Shown: positions 7,476 to 16,368, numbered from the stretch's first letter. The stretch is 34,230 nucleotides of DNA from CAYNOZ01 sp964398955 (GCA_964398955.1 CAYNOZ010000009.1:1-34230), one strand, 5' to 3'. The notes: generated by a model from the sequence alone, not told the origin. Numbers and translations are program-made.

Positions 7476-8219
7476 GTTGCAGTTAAAGGTATTTCTTCAC
7501 TTAGTTGGAGTTTCTTAACTCAAGATATTAGTAATTTAGGTGCATCAGGAGGGATCTTTCCAGCCATTATTGGTACTTTGCTATTGGGTTTGGGTACAAC
7601 TTTGATGGTTGTTCCATTCGGTGTGGGAACTGCAATTTATTTGCAGGAATATGCTAAAGAAAATAGTAAAATTATTAGAGTTGTAAGGACTTCAACTAAT
7701 ATTTTGAATGGTACTCCATCGATTGTTCATGGTTTATTTGCTTATGCTTTATTTGTAAGGATTTTTGGACCTTCTATAATAAGCGCCATTCTAGCTTTAG
7801 TGATTTTAACTCTTCCTATAGTGATAAGATCATCTGAAGAAGCTATTAATTCAGTATCAGATGGTTTGAGAGAAGCTTCATTTGCTTTGGGAGCTACTAA
7901 GTGGCAAACAATTAAAAAAGCTGTCTTACCCTCAGCAATTCCCGGTATAGTTACCGGAACTGTTTTAGGTATTGGAAGAGCCCTAGGTGAAACCGCACCA
8001 ATATTATTTACAGGAGCTGTCTTCACAGGAGCTGGAGTTCCACAAGCTTTAACAGATAAATTTCATGCGCTCTCATATCATCTTTATCAATTAACCCAAC
8101 TTATAGGATATAAAGAAGTTTCAGGTAGAGCGTGGGCAACAGCATTTGTTTTAATAGCGATAGTACTAGCAGTTAATTTCACTGCGATAATTATTAGAGA
8201 AAAATATAAGGGGATGTAG
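7476..8219 (+). CDS. pstA: Phosphate ABC transporter permease PstA, partial (5' end lost in gap)
   Basis: The frame is open from the first base after the gap and encodes 247 residues. They begin shortly before the LSWSFLTQ segment that sits near residue 40-50 of complete PstA proteins. GGIFPAIIGTLLLGLG follows, and then the permease loop that contacts the ATPase (EASFALGATKWQTIKKAVLP), with GRALGETAPI near the end. About 40 N-terminal residues and the start codon are hidden by the gap. It ends 8 nt before pstB. An internal TTG at 7578 would truncate a conserved region and is not the true start. PstA pairs with PstC in the membrane channel. Confidence 0.92.
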   Translation, partial: VAVKGISSLSWSFLTQDISNLGASGGIFPAIIGTLLLGLGTTLMVVPFGVGTAIYLQEYAKENSKIIRVVRTSTNILNGTPSIVHGLFAYALFVRIFGPSIISAILALVILTLPIVIRSSEEAINSVSDGLREASFALGATKWQTIKKAVLPSAIPGIVTGTVLGIGRALGETAPILFTGAVFTGAGVPQALTDKFHALSYHLYQLTQLIGYKEVSGRAWATAFVLIAIVLAVNFTAIIIREKYKGM

Positions 8220-8227
8220 GTGAGAAA

Positions 8228-8986
8228 ATGAAGGATAAAATCCTAAAAACACGTAACTTAAATGTTTACTTTGACGATGTGCATGCGATTAAAAATGTAT
8301 CAATTGAAATTTACGAGAATGAGGTAACCTCCATAATCGGGCCATCCGGATGTGGAAAGACCACATTATTAAGGACCTTAAATAGAATGACCGACCTGAC
8401 TCCTGAGAGTAGAATTGAAGGTGAAGTCCTTTACAGGGGAAATAATATCTATAGCCCTGAAATGGATGTAATTTCCTTAAGAGAGAATATAGGAATGGTT
8501 TTTCAAGCTCCTAACCCTTTCCCCAAGTCAATCTACGAAAACGTAGCTTATGGGCCTAAGGTCAACGGAGTAAAAGATGAAGATAAATTAGATCATATTG
8601 TTGAAAGAAGTCTGAAGGATGCTGCATTATGGGATGAGGTTCAAGATAGGCTAGATAGTTCAGCTATGGGTCTTAGTGGTGGTCAGCAGCAGCGCCTCTG
8701 TATAGCACGGGCTCTTGCCGTAGAACCGGAAGTAGTTTTGATGGACGAACCAACATCTGCTTTAGATCCTATTGCAACTTCCAAAATAGAAGATTTAATA
8801 AGGAGTCTAAAGAAAGATTATACAGTTGTTTTAGTATCACATGATATGAGCCAGGCGGCTAGGGCAAGTGATTATACAGCATTCTTATACTTAGGGGATT
8901 TAATTGAATTCTCAGAAACTGAAAAGCTATTCGAGAATCCTGAGAAACAGAAGACTGAAGATTATATTACTGGTAGATTTGGATGA
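8228..8986 (+). CDS. pstB: Phosphate ABC transporter ATP-binding protein PstB
   Basis: A full-length 252-residue ATPase that drives phosphate import through PstCA on the cytoplasmic face. Walker A is GPSGCGKTT at 38-46, the Q-loop is in GMVFQAPNPFP, the ABC signature is LSGGQQQR, Walker B with the catalytic Glu is VVLMDEPTSALD, and the switch His is in LVSHDM. The PNPFPKSIYENVAYG stretch is typical of PstB as opposed to other ABC ATPases. The start follows a GGTGAG motif that overlaps the region just after the pstA stop. The stop codon overlaps the ribosome-binding region of phoU. Confidence 0.97.
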   Translation: MKDKILKTRNLNVYFDDVHAIKNVSIEIYENEVTSIIGPSGCGKTTLLRTLNRMTDLTPESRIEGEVLYRGNNIYSPEMDVISLRENIGMVFQAPNPFPKSIYENVAYGPKVNGVKDEDKLDHIVERSLKDAALWDEVQDRLDSSAMGLSGGQQQRLCIARALAVEPEVVLMDEPTSALDPIATSKIEDLIRSLKKDYTVVLVSHDMSQAARASDYTAFLYLGDLIEFSETEKLFENPEKQKTEDYITGRFG

Positions 8987-8995
8987 GGTGTTTAA

Positions 8996-9664
8996 ATGAA
9001 TGATGAATTAGAACATAGAAAATCTTTTAATGATTCTATAAAGATAGTGGAAAAAGATATTAAGGAAATGTCAAGAATGGGTGAAAATGCAATAATAAAA
9101 GCTGTGAAAAGTATAGAAGACTTCAATGAAGAAGCTATTCAAGAAGTTTACGCAGCTGAAAAGGAAACAAATGAACTCAATCTTGACGTTGAAAAAACTT
9201 GTTTAAAAATTAACGCTCTATACCAACCAGTTGCTAAGGATTTAAGATTTGTAGCATCAATGATGAAAATATCAAGCATATTTGAAAGAATATGTGACCT
9301 AGCAGCGAAAATAGCGAAAATAGCTGAGAAAAATAAAGGAAAAGACCCGATAAAGCCACTTGTACGGTCAAATGAAATGATAGAAAAAATGACTAAGATG
9401 ATGGATATGGTTAGGGAGGCCATCGAAACAAAAGAGGTTGATGATTTGCGAAAGCTATCAGAGATTGATGATGAAGTTGATGAATTATTTTCTAATATAT
9501 CCGAAGAACTTACAGAATTGATGGTGGAAAATCCTGATTTAATTGATGAAGGAAAAGACCTTTTATATATGGCAAGATATCTTGAAAGATCCGCAGATCT
9601 AGTATGTAAAGTTGGATCAAGACTTATTTATCAAGTAAAAGGAGAAAGAGTTCGCTTAAAGTAG
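8996..9664 (+). CDS. phoU: Phosphate transport/signalling regulator PhoU
   Basis: A 222-residue helical protein made of two PhoU repeats, with the characteristic LRFVASMMKISSIFERICDLA segment (about 80-100) and the matching LLYMARYLERSADLVCKVG (about 187-205). These metal-binding E/DxxxD helices define the family. PhoU restrains Pst uptake and relays phosphate status in bacteria. Its archaeal role is less clear, but its place at the end of pst operons is conserved. It starts 9 nt after the pstB stop with a GAGGTG motif that overlaps it. Confidence 0.94.
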   Translation: MNDELEHRKSFNDSIKIVEKDIKEMSRMGENAIIKAVKSIEDFNEEAIQEVYAAEKETNELNLDVEKTCLKINALYQPVAKDLRFVASMMKISSIFERICDLAAKIAKIAEKNKGKDPIKPLVRSNEMIEKMTKMMDMVREAIETKEVDDLRKLSEIDDEVDELFSNISEELTELMVENPDLIDEGKDLLYMARYLERSADLVCKVGSRLIYQVKGERVRLK

Positions 9665-9698
9665 ATAAGAATTGCAAATAATAGAAAATGTTTGTTAA

Positions 9699-10388
9699 TT
9701 ACTTTTTTATTAGATTTGCTTTTTCTATCTCCATTTTCCCTCTATAATTAATGTTATCCCATTCTTTCTTTGATTTTTTTATTTCTATTTTTTTATTGAA
9801 TATTGGTCCATTTATTACTGTGGTCTCGAATTCTCCCCCTTCTCCAGCTATGTGAACTTTATATTCTTTATTAAGTTTTTTTAAATCTTTTAACAGTTTT
9901 TTATCCATTTTTCTTCCTAAGTATGATTTATCAAATCCGTATGCCGATATTCCTGTTATCAGGACTTCGAATCCTGCATTGATGATCTCCTTTAAAATTT
10001 TTTCTGGTTTTTGGTGCCAGAGTGGGCTATAGAGTTCAAGTTTTAAGTCTTTACATATTTTTTCTATTCTTTGTTTTTGGTATTCGCTTTCTACTGCTCC
10101 TGATATTACCCCATCTACGTTCATTTCTTTTAGTACGTTTTTAAGATCTTCTATTTCTTGTTCTTTATCTCCTTGAGTTTCTTTTTTTATTAATGGTATT
10201 CCTATTGATTTTGATTGCAGTTCTGTAAGTTTAATATTTGGTATGTGGTACATGTAGCTGTCTTCTTCGGTTTCCATGGTTACAAGGTGGGTTACGTTTA
10301 TGCCGTTTTTTAGAGCTAAGTAGAGTGCGTAAGTGCTGTCCTTTCCTCCTGAGAATAATGAAATGTATTTTTTTTGGTTTTTCTGCAT
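9699..10388 (-). CDS. dph6: Diphthine--ammonia ligase Dph6
   Basis: A 229-residue PP-loop ATPase with SGGKDS at about residues 13-18, which adenylates substrates, and the family signatures GEGGEFET (about 182-189) and GAVESEYQK (about 97-105). The family carries out the last step of diphthamide synthesis on elongation factor aEF-2, amidating diphthine. Its length and the C-terminal EGGEFET motif separate it from other PP-loop enzymes such as ThiI or TilS. The gene is convergent with phoU, only 34 bp away. Its leader on the minus strand is strongly A-rich and contains an AGGTAA motif before the ATG. Confidence 0.88.
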   Translation of the reverse strand: MQKNQKKYISLFSGGKDSTYALYLALKNGINVTHLVTMETEEDSYMYHIPNIKLTELQSKSIGIPLIKKETQGDKEQEIEDLKNVLKEMNVDGVISGAVESEYQKQRIEKICKDLKLELYSPLWHQKPEKILKEIINAGFEVLITGISAYGFDKSYLGRKMDKKLLKDLKKLNKEYKVHIAGEGGEFETTVINGPIFNKKIEIKKSKKEWDNINYRGKMEIEKANLIKK

Positions 10389-10732
10389 ATTTTTACCTTT
10401 TTCCTTATTTTTTGATCTTTCTTTTTTGTTATATTTTTTTGGTTTTGTTTTTGTTTTGTTGGTTTATTGTTTTTCTTGAGGATTGATAGTTCTTCGATTT
10501 AGGTTTGTAACTATTAAAAGTTGTTTGAAAAATTTTTTATTCTATTATTTGTTTTTATGAGTATATTAGGAACTTATTAAGATGTTGGATTAATTTTGAA
10601 ACTACTTGAATCTCTATATAGATTGTTAGAGTTATTTTAAGTTATTGAAAGATCCAATCAGGTCCTTTCGTTTACTAAAGAGGTTACCGGTATTCTTATA
10701 AGGGATTATTTTTTAAATATGATAGTGGTTTA
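10389..10732. other. Divergent promoter region between dph6 and the acyl-CoA synthetase operon
   Basis: No gene is visible in these 344 nt. The first 90 nt (10389-10480) are T-rich on the plus strand, which makes an A-rich dph6 leader. The stretch 10645-10705 is richer in G+C and lies just before TTTAAATAT at 10712-10720. That element is too close to the ATG (10733) to be a TATA box for a leadered transcript, so CTTATAA near 10694-10700 may be the better candidate. No convincing hairpin was found. Confidence 0.5.
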
Positions 10733-12070
10733 ATGTCGTTAGATTCATTCTTTGATCCAGATTCTATTGCAGTAATAGGAGCATCTAATAACCCTAAAAA
10801 GCTAGGATATGAAGTTTTTAAAAATTTACAGAGATTTGAAGGAGATACTTATCCAGTAAACGTAAATGAAGATCAGGTATTAGATAGAAAAGCCTATAAT
10901 AATGTAAAAGAGATTGAAGAAGAAATCGATCTAGCTATATTGATTGTTCCAGCAAAATACACACCAGACACTATGAGAGATCTCGGAGAGAAAGGAGTAA
11001 ATGCTGCAGTCATAATAACAGGCGGATTTAAAGAAGCTGGAAGAGAAGAACTAGAAAAAGAAGTGCTTGATATAGCTGAAGAAAATGATATTAGAGTTAT
11101 AGGACCAAACTGTGTTGGGATCAAGAATACACATAAAAAAATAAATGGAACCTTTATAAAAGAAGCAAAAGAAGGGAATATAGCATTCATTTCTCAAAGT
11201 GGGGCACTAGGAGCTGCAATGATTTATAAAACAGTAGATCAGGACATAGGCCTGTCAAAATTCATAAGCGTCGGTAACATGGGGGATGTAGACTTCTCTG
11301 ATCTACTTAATTACTTAGATAAAGATGACGACACTGATGCTATTACACTATACATAGAAGGAATTCCGGAAGGAAGAGAATTCTTAAAGGCTGCAAAAAA
11401 ATGTTCTAAACCAGTAATCGCTTTAAAAGGTGGTAGAAGTGAAGCCGGATCGAAAGCAACTTCATCCCACACTGGATCCCTAGCCGGAAGTCACGAAGTC
11501 TACAATGCTGCTTTCAAACAATCTAATATAATTACAGCAAATAATTTTGATGATATGTTCGCTATGGCCAGAGCATTTTCCCAACCATTGCCTAAAGGAA
11601 AAAATGTTGCTATTTTAACGAATGCAGGTGGTGGAGGAGTACTAGTTTCAGACAAGATTGATGAACTTGACCTAAATTTAACCGATTTAGAAGATAAAAC
11701 TATAGAACAACTAAAAGAGGTTCTTCCATCTATGGCCGCTGTTACCAACCCTATTGATACTATAGCCTCAGCTCGAGGAGAGGATTACGAAAAATCTGCA
11801 AAAATATTAATGGACGACAAAAACGTAGATATCATAATAGTAGTTTGCGTAGTTCCAACATTTGCTGGAATGGACGAAGAGGAACATGCAGAGGGAATAA
11901 TAAAAGCAGTAAATGAAAAAGGAAATAAACCAGTTGTGACTGCATTCTTGGCTGGTGAAGTATCAGAAAAAGCCAGCAGGCTCTTAGAAGAGGAAAATAT
12001 TCCAAATTATAAATCTTTAGATGGGGCAGCATTAGCCGCATCTGCACTTTTTGAATACTCAAATAAATAA
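10733..12070 (+). CDS. ADP-forming acyl-CoA synthetase, alpha subunit
   Basis: A 445-residue subunit of the archaeal NDP-forming acyl-CoA synthetase, which turns acyl-CoA, ADP and phosphate into the acid, ATP and CoA. The CoA-binding Rossmann domain is at the N-terminus (SIAVIGASNNPKKLG at 11-25). The succinyl-CoA-ligase-like domains follow, with the phosphohistidine His246 in KATSSHTGSLAGS. The beta subunit (ATP-grasp) is not in this window. The next two genes encode indolepyruvate oxidoreductase, separated by 22 nt from this stop. By analogy with Pyrococcus isoenzyme II, the substrate may be an arylacetyl-CoA such as indoleacetyl- or phenylacetyl-CoA, but this is inference from context. The ATG has only a weak GTGG before it. 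Confidence 0.88.
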   Translation: MSLDSFFDPDSIAVIGASNNPKKLGYEVFKNLQRFEGDTYPVNVNEDQVLDRKAYNNVKEIEEEIDLAILIVPAKYTPDTMRDLGEKGVNAAVIITGGFKEAGREELEKEVLDIAEENDIRVIGPNCVGIKNTHKKINGTFIKEAKEGNIAFISQSGALGAAMIYKTVDQDIGLSKFISVGNMGDVDFSDLLNYLDKDDDTDAITLYIEGIPEGREFLKAAKKCSKPVIALKGGRSEAGSKATSSHTGSLAGSHEVYNAAFKQSNIITANNFDDMFAMARAFSQPLPKGKNVAILTNAGGGGVLVSDKIDELDLNLTDLEDKTIEQLKEVLPSMAAVTNPIDTIASARGEDYEKSAKILMDDKNVDIIIVVCVVPTFAGMDEEEHAEGIIKAVNEKGNKPVVTAFLAGEVSEKASRLLEEENIPNYKSLDGAALAASALFEYSNK

Positions 12071-12092
12071 AAAAATTTAAGGAGGTTTGAAT

Positions 12093-13784
12093 ATGGTTAA
12101 AGGAGAAAAAGGCGATAAAAAATTACTTTTAGGGAATGAAGCTATAGCAAGGGGAGCTATAGAAGGAGGATTACAAGCTATTGCAGCTTATCCTGGAACA
12201 CCCTCAAGTGAAATCCCAGACACCTTGAGAAAGTACGCGGATCATTTCGGATATTACATGGAATTTTCCACCAACGAAAAAACCGCATTAGAGACGGCTA
12301 TGAGTGCAAGCTGGTCTGGCCTTAAATCAATGGCAGTAATGAAACATGTTGGACTAAACGTGGCATCAGACTCTTTCATGTCACTAGCTCATACGGGAAT
12401 AGAGGGAGGACTAGTCCTTGCCGTCGCTGACGATCCGAGCATGTGGAGCTCACAAAATGAACAGGACACAAGAAACTACGCAAAATTTGCAAATGTTCCC
12501 CTATTAGATCCCTCAAGTCCTCAAGAAGCTAAAGAAATGGCAAGTTACGCCTTTGAATTAAGTGAAGAAGTTAAACTCCCGGTTATACTAAGACCTACCA
12601 CCAGAATTTCTCATACAAGAGGCGATGTAGAATTTGATGATGTCCCAGAAATTAATTATGAAGGCAATTTCGAGAAAAACGAAGAAAGATGGGTAACAAC
12701 TCCAAATAATGCTAGAAAACTGAAACCTAAACTACTGGAAAGACAAGAAGAAGCTCGAGATATATTTGAAGAATCAGAATTTAATTGGATAGAAGGAGAT
12801 ACCGAAAGCAATGTAGGAGTAATAGCTTCAGGAATATCCTATGACTACGTAAAAGAAGCTATGGAATGGATGAATCTGGATTTCAAATTACTTAAACTAG
12901 GAACTCCCTATCCACTACCAAAAGAGAGAATAAATGAATTCCTAGAAACTATAGACAGAGTACTTATCGTAGAAGAATTAGACCCAATAGTAGAGGAAGA
13001 AGTCAGAATACTAGCACAGAGAAGAAACTTAGATATTGAAATCTCAGGAAAAATGGATGACTATGTACCTATGTCATATGAAATGTCCACAAAAAGAACT
13101 GCGAAATCATTTGCAAAATACTTTGATATCGAACCCCCAATAGACTTCCAAGACCTAGAAAACACTTATGACAAATCCAAAGACTTACTGGTCCCTAGAC
13201 CGCCAGAACTCTGTCCAGGATGTCCACATGAATCAGTATTCAAAGCAATGAAAAACGTAGTAGGCGATGACGCAATTTATCCTAGCGATATAGGATGTTA
13301 CACTCTAGGAGTAAATGAACCTCTAAACGCAGTTGATACAACCTTTGCTATGGGAGGTAGCACTGGATTCGCTGCTGGAATGCCTCATTTCAATGATGAA
13401 CCTGTAGTTGCGACAGTAGGAGACTCAACTTTCTTCCATACAGGAATAGCTGGTATGTTAAATGCAATTTATAATAGCTCAGATACAACTATTATAGTTC
13501 TAGATAACAGAGTAACTGCAATGACAGGCCATCAACCCAATCCATCGACAGGTTGGACTGCAGTAGAAGAAAAATCAGATATAATGTCTATAGAAGACAT
13601 TGCCGAAGCAGCAGGAGCAGATTATGTAGATGTAGTAGATTCTTACCAAAGTGAAGATGTTGAAAAATCAATACAAAAAGCAGTAGATACAGAAGGAGTA
13701 TCAGTAGTAGTAGCAAGACAACCATGCGTATTATTCAGACAAGAATTCCAAGAAAAATCAAAGCAATTAGGATTAAAAAAATAA
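12093..13784 (+). CDS. iorA: Indolepyruvate:ferredoxin oxidoreductase alpha subunit lacking the ferredoxin domain
   Basis: A 563-residue thiamine-pyrophosphate-dependent subunit that decarboxylates aryl pyruvates (from Trp, Phe, Tyr) to aryl-acetyl-CoA. The N-terminal pyrimidine-binding domain begins GNEAIARGAIEGG, with AYPGTPSSEIPD after it. The C-terminal TPP domain carries the family motif ELCPGCPHES (about 371-380) and the Mg-binding GDSTFFHTGI. Family members are usually about 600-650 residues and end in a domain with Cys-rich 4Fe-4S motifs. This one stops after ARQPCVLFRQEF and a short charged tail, with no CxxCxxC. The ATG at 12093 is preceded by GGAGGT with ideal spacing. An in-frame TTG at 12087 abuts that motif and is unlikely. 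It is co-transcribed with iorB. Confidence 0.93.
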   Translation: MVKGEKGDKKLLLGNEAIARGAIEGGLQAIAAYPGTPSSEIPDTLRKYADHFGYYMEFSTNEKTALETAMSASWSGLKSMAVMKHVGLNVASDSFMSLAHTGIEGGLVLAVADDPSMWSSQNEQDTRNYAKFANVPLLDPSSPQEAKEMASYAFELSEEVKLPVILRPTTRISHTRGDVEFDDVPEINYEGNFEKNEERWVTTPNNARKLKPKLLERQEEARDIFEESEFNWIEGDTESNVGVIASGISYDYVKEAMEWMNLDFKLLKLGTPYPLPKERINEFLETIDRVLIVEELDPIVEEEVRILAQRRNLDIEISGKMDDYVPMSYEMSTKRTAKSFAKYFDIEPPIDFQDLENTYDKSKDLLVPRPPELCPGCPHESVFKAMKNVVGDDAIYPSDIGCYTLGVNEPLNAVDTTFAMGGSTGFAAGMPHFNDEPVVATVGDSTFFHTGIAGMLNAIYNSSDTTIIVLDNRVTAMTGHQPNPSTGWTAVEEKSDIMSIEDIAEAAGADYVDVVDSYQSEDVEKSIQKAVDTEGVSVVVARQPCVLFRQEFQEKSKQLGLKK

Positions 13785-13796
13785 GAGGTGAAAAAA

Positions 13797-14390
13797 ATGG
13801 AATATAACATCGTCATTAGCGGAGTTGGAGGACAAGGAATTCTATTAACATCAAAAGTAATTGGACAAGCAGCATTAAAAGCCGGATATAAAGTAAGAGT
13901 TGGAGAAATACATGGAATGTCTCAAAGAGAAGGAAGTGTAATCGCCTACGTAAGATTCGGAGATGAAGTACACGGATCAATGGTACCTCACGGAAAAGGA
14001 GACGTACTTCTATCATTAGAACCTTTAGAAGCCCTAAGATATGCTAATTATATGAAAAAAGAAAGTACAATACTAATGAATTCTAAGAAAAACACACCTA
14101 CACCCGTGGAACTAGGAGAATTTGAATACCCAGAAGATGAAACTCTAGAAGACAGAATCAAGGAATTTGGAAACCTAATCAAATTTAACGCTGAAGACAT
14201 AGCAAGTGAAGCTGGAAACAAAATAGCTACAAACACCGTAATGGTAGGGGCACTTAAAGCAATGAAAGACTTCCCTCTTGATGAAGAAATGTTAAAGGAA
14301 GCTATCAAAGATCAAGTACCTGAAAAAGCTCTTGACATTAATATGAAGGCTTTTGACCTAGGAAAAGAAGAAATCACCAAGCATTTGTGA
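13797..14390 (+). CDS. iorB: Indolepyruvate:ferredoxin oxidoreductase beta subunit
   Basis: A 197-residue gamma-domain-type subunit that pairs with IorA. It opens with ISGVGGQGILLTSKVIGQAA, the glycine-rich motif shared by the gamma domain of 2-oxoacid oxidoreductases, and contains GEIHGMSQREGSV, typical of IorB. It has no Fe-S cysteine motif either. The ATG at 13797 follows GAGGTGA. The GTG at 13788 lies inside that motif and is rejected as the start. It begins 12 nt after the iorA stop. A pyrimidine-rich T tract (14400-14420) follows the gene and may end the operon. Confidence 0.94.
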   Translation: MEYNIVISGVGGQGILLTSKVIGQAALKAGYKVRVGEIHGMSQREGSVIAYVRFGDEVHGSMVPHGKGDVLLSLEPLEALRYANYMKKESTILMNSKKNTPTPVELGEFEYPEDETLEDRIKEFGNLIKFNAEDIASEAGNKIATNTVMVGALKAMKDFPLDEEMLKEAIKDQVPEKALDINMKAFDLGKEEITKHL

Positions 14391-14512
14391 GATAAATTCT
14401 ATTTTTCCTTTTTCTCAAACTCATTCTATTTAATTTTCAAATTTTGCTTGAGTAATGACTTTGGATGCGTTAGTTTTTAAAGATTTTAAACCTATTGTTT
14501 ATTAGTGGTATT

Positions 14513-15007
14513 ATGAAGTTTTTAATATTGTCAGCAGATGGATTTGAGGATCTTGAACTATTCTACCCATATCATAGGTTAAATGAAGAACATGAAGTGG
14601 AAATAGCTTCTAACAAAGACAATATAACAGGAAAGCATGGGTATGGAGCTGAAACGGACCTTAAATTTGAGGATATTGATCCTGAAGAATATGATGGATT
14701 GGTTTTACCAGGAGGAAACGGTCCTGAAACAGTTAGACAAAATGAAAAAGCTGTTGAAACAGCTAAAGAATTCATGGAACAAGACAAACCTGTTGCCTCA
14801 ATATGTCATGGGATACAAGTTCTAATTTCTGCAGAGGTTGTTGAAGGCAGAGAAGCGACATGTTGGAGAGGAGTAGCAGATGATCTAAAGGCTGCAGGAG
14901 GTATTTACAAGAACCAAAGTGTCGTAGTGGATGGTAATTTAGTAACTTCTAGGCATCCCGGTGACCTTAATAATTTCGTAAAAGAGTACCTAAAATTATT
15001 TGAATAA
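14513..15007 (+). CDS. pfpI: PfpI/DJ-1 family protein
   Basis: A 164-residue class I glutamine-amidotransferase-like protein close to Pyrococcus PfpI. It shows FEDLELFYPYHRL with the conserved Glu near the N-terminus, LVLPGGNGPE, and the nucleophile elbow SICHG with Cys100 and His101. ITGKHGYG also matches the family. Members have been described as intracellular proteases and as deglycases, so the real activity is uncertain. It is a monocistronic gene. I chose the ATG at 14513 because the upstream in-frame TTG adds residues not seen in the family. A TATA-like TTTTTAAA lies at about 14474-14481. Confidence 0.9.
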   Translation: MKFLILSADGFEDLELFYPYHRLNEEHEVEIASNKDNITGKHGYGAETDLKFEDIDPEEYDGLVLPGGNGPETVRQNEKAVETAKEFMEQDKPVASICHGIQVLISAEVVEGREATCWRGVADDLKAAGGIYKNQSVVVDGNLVTSRHPGDLNNFVKEYLKLFE

Positions 15008-15078
15008 TATTTTTATTTATCCTTTTTTTTCAAATTTAAAAGAATAAAAATATTTAAACTGAAAATAAGTTGAGATCA
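15008..15078. terminator. T-rich intergenic region between convergent pfpI and hisS
   Basis: The plus strand has TTTTTATTTATCC and TTTTTTTT runs directly after the pfpI stop. The minus strand has T runs after the hisS stop. Together these suggest archaeal T-tract termination in both directions. No stable hairpin is evident. Confidence 0.45.
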
Positions 15079-16353
15079 TTATTTTTTCAAAACATCTTTG
15101 AGATGTCTCCCTATTTCATCAAGTTTTACGCTTTCTTGATCTCCTGTCTCCATGTTTTTTATTGTTACTGTATTTGATTTCACTTCTCTTTCCCCTAATA
15201 ATATAACGTAGGGTATTTCTCTAGAATCTGAATTTTCTAGGAAGTTTGTTATGTTTCTTTCCATTAAATCAATATCTACTTTGATGTCGTTTTTCATTAG
15301 TTTCTTTCTTAATTTTAATGCTTCTTTTTTTGTTTCTCCTATTGGTTTTATGTAGACATCTGGTTTAGGAGATCCTTTTAGTTTATTCTTTTCTTCTAAT
15401 GCATCTATGAGACGGTCTAATCCTATTGCAAATCCAGTTGCTGGTGTTTCTGGTCCATCAAATGCTTCTATCATTTTATCATATCTTCCTCCTCCACCAA
15501 CGCTCCCAACGTCAATTTCTGGAATTGCTTCGAATACTATACCGGTGTAATAATCTAGTCCTCTGGCTATCCCTAGATCTATTTTACATTTCTCAGCATT
15601 TTCATTTGCTTCAAGAAGTTCAAAAATTTCTTTTAATCTTTTTAATCTTTCTTCCGGTATGTCTATTTCTTCTGCTTTTTTTGTTACTTCCTCGATACTT
15701 CCTTTTAGTTCAGTTAATTTCAGAACTTTACTAACTTCTTCATTCTCTATTCCTAAATCTCTGAGTTCAGAAACAAATTCTTCCTCTGTAAGTTTATCCT
15801 TTTTATCAATAGTTCTCATTAGCTGGATATGATCCTCAACTCCTAATGTTTCAGCAAATTCATCTAGTATTTGTCTATCTCCTATGTTTACGGTGAAGTT
15901 TTCTAAGCCGGTACTTTTTAATGAGTCTATAAATACAGAAATTACTTCAGCGTCTGATATTGGTTCATCAGCTCCTATTAATTCTATACCTGCTTGCCAA
16001 AACTCTCTATATCTCCCCTTCTGAGGCTCCTCATAGCGGAACATGTTCCCAATATAATACCATTTCAATGGTTTAGGAGAAACTTTAAATTCATTAATAA
16101 ACAATCTAGCTACAGAAGCAGTCATTTCAGGTCTTAAAGCTATTAATCTTCCCCCTTTATCTTCAAATGCGTATAACTGTTCGATTATTTCAGGGCCGGA
16201 CTTCTTTTCAAATAAGGAAAAGTTTTCCATAACAGGAGTAAGGATTTCTGAAAATCCATAAGACTCAAAAACTTCTCTAATATTATCATAAACTTTTCTC
16301 CTCTTATACATATCCTCTGGAGTTAAATCCCTTAATCCTTTTGGTGTTTCCAT
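15079..16353 (-). CDS. hisS: Histidyl-tRNA synthetase
   Basis: A 424-residue class II aminoacyl-tRNA synthetase that charges tRNA-His. It starts METPKGLRDLTPEDM. Motif 2 is MFRYEEPQKGRYREFWQAG, the histidine-specific loop is RGLDYYTG followed by GGGRYDKM, and motif 3 is in AIGLDRL. The C-terminal anticodon-binding domain (KPDVYIKPIG onward) is complete. I placed the start at the ATG at 16353. The frame extends to a TTG at 16362 but the ATG gives the usual N-terminus. It is the last gene of a four-gene operon with a cupin, a PfkB kinase and a hotdog protein, 15 nt after the cupin stop. Confidence 0.96.
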   Translation of the reverse strand: METPKGLRDLTPEDMYKRRKVYDNIREVFESYGFSEILTPVMENFSLFEKKSGPEIIEQLYAFEDKGGRLIALRPEMTASVARLFINEFKVSPKPLKWYYIGNMFRYEEPQKGRYREFWQAGIELIGADEPISDAEVISVFIDSLKSTGLENFTVNIGDRQILDEFAETLGVEDHIQLMRTIDKKDKLTEEEFVSELRDLGIENEEVSKVLKLTELKGSIEEVTKKAEEIDIPEERLKRLKEIFELLEANENAEKCKIDLGIARGLDYYTGIVFEAIPEIDVGSVGGGGRYDKMIEAFDGPETPATGFAIGLDRLIDALEEKNKLKGSPKPDVYIKPIGETKKEALKLRKKLMKNDIKVDIDLMERNITNFLENSDSREIPYVILLGEREVKSNTVTIKNMETGDQESVKLDEIGRHLKDVLKK

Positions 16354-16368
16354 TAATATCAACTCTTA

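Noticed and set aside
6898..7518. A 206-residue frame reading through the run of N
   Set aside because: It joins PstC to an out-of-frame piece of pstA and is an artefact of the gap size. The post-gap sequence is clearly PstA in another frame.
10645..10705. Possible structured leader before the acyl-CoA synthetase gene
   Set aside because: The G+C-richer patch gives only short, interrupted pairings (CCTTT with AAAGaGG), too weak to call.
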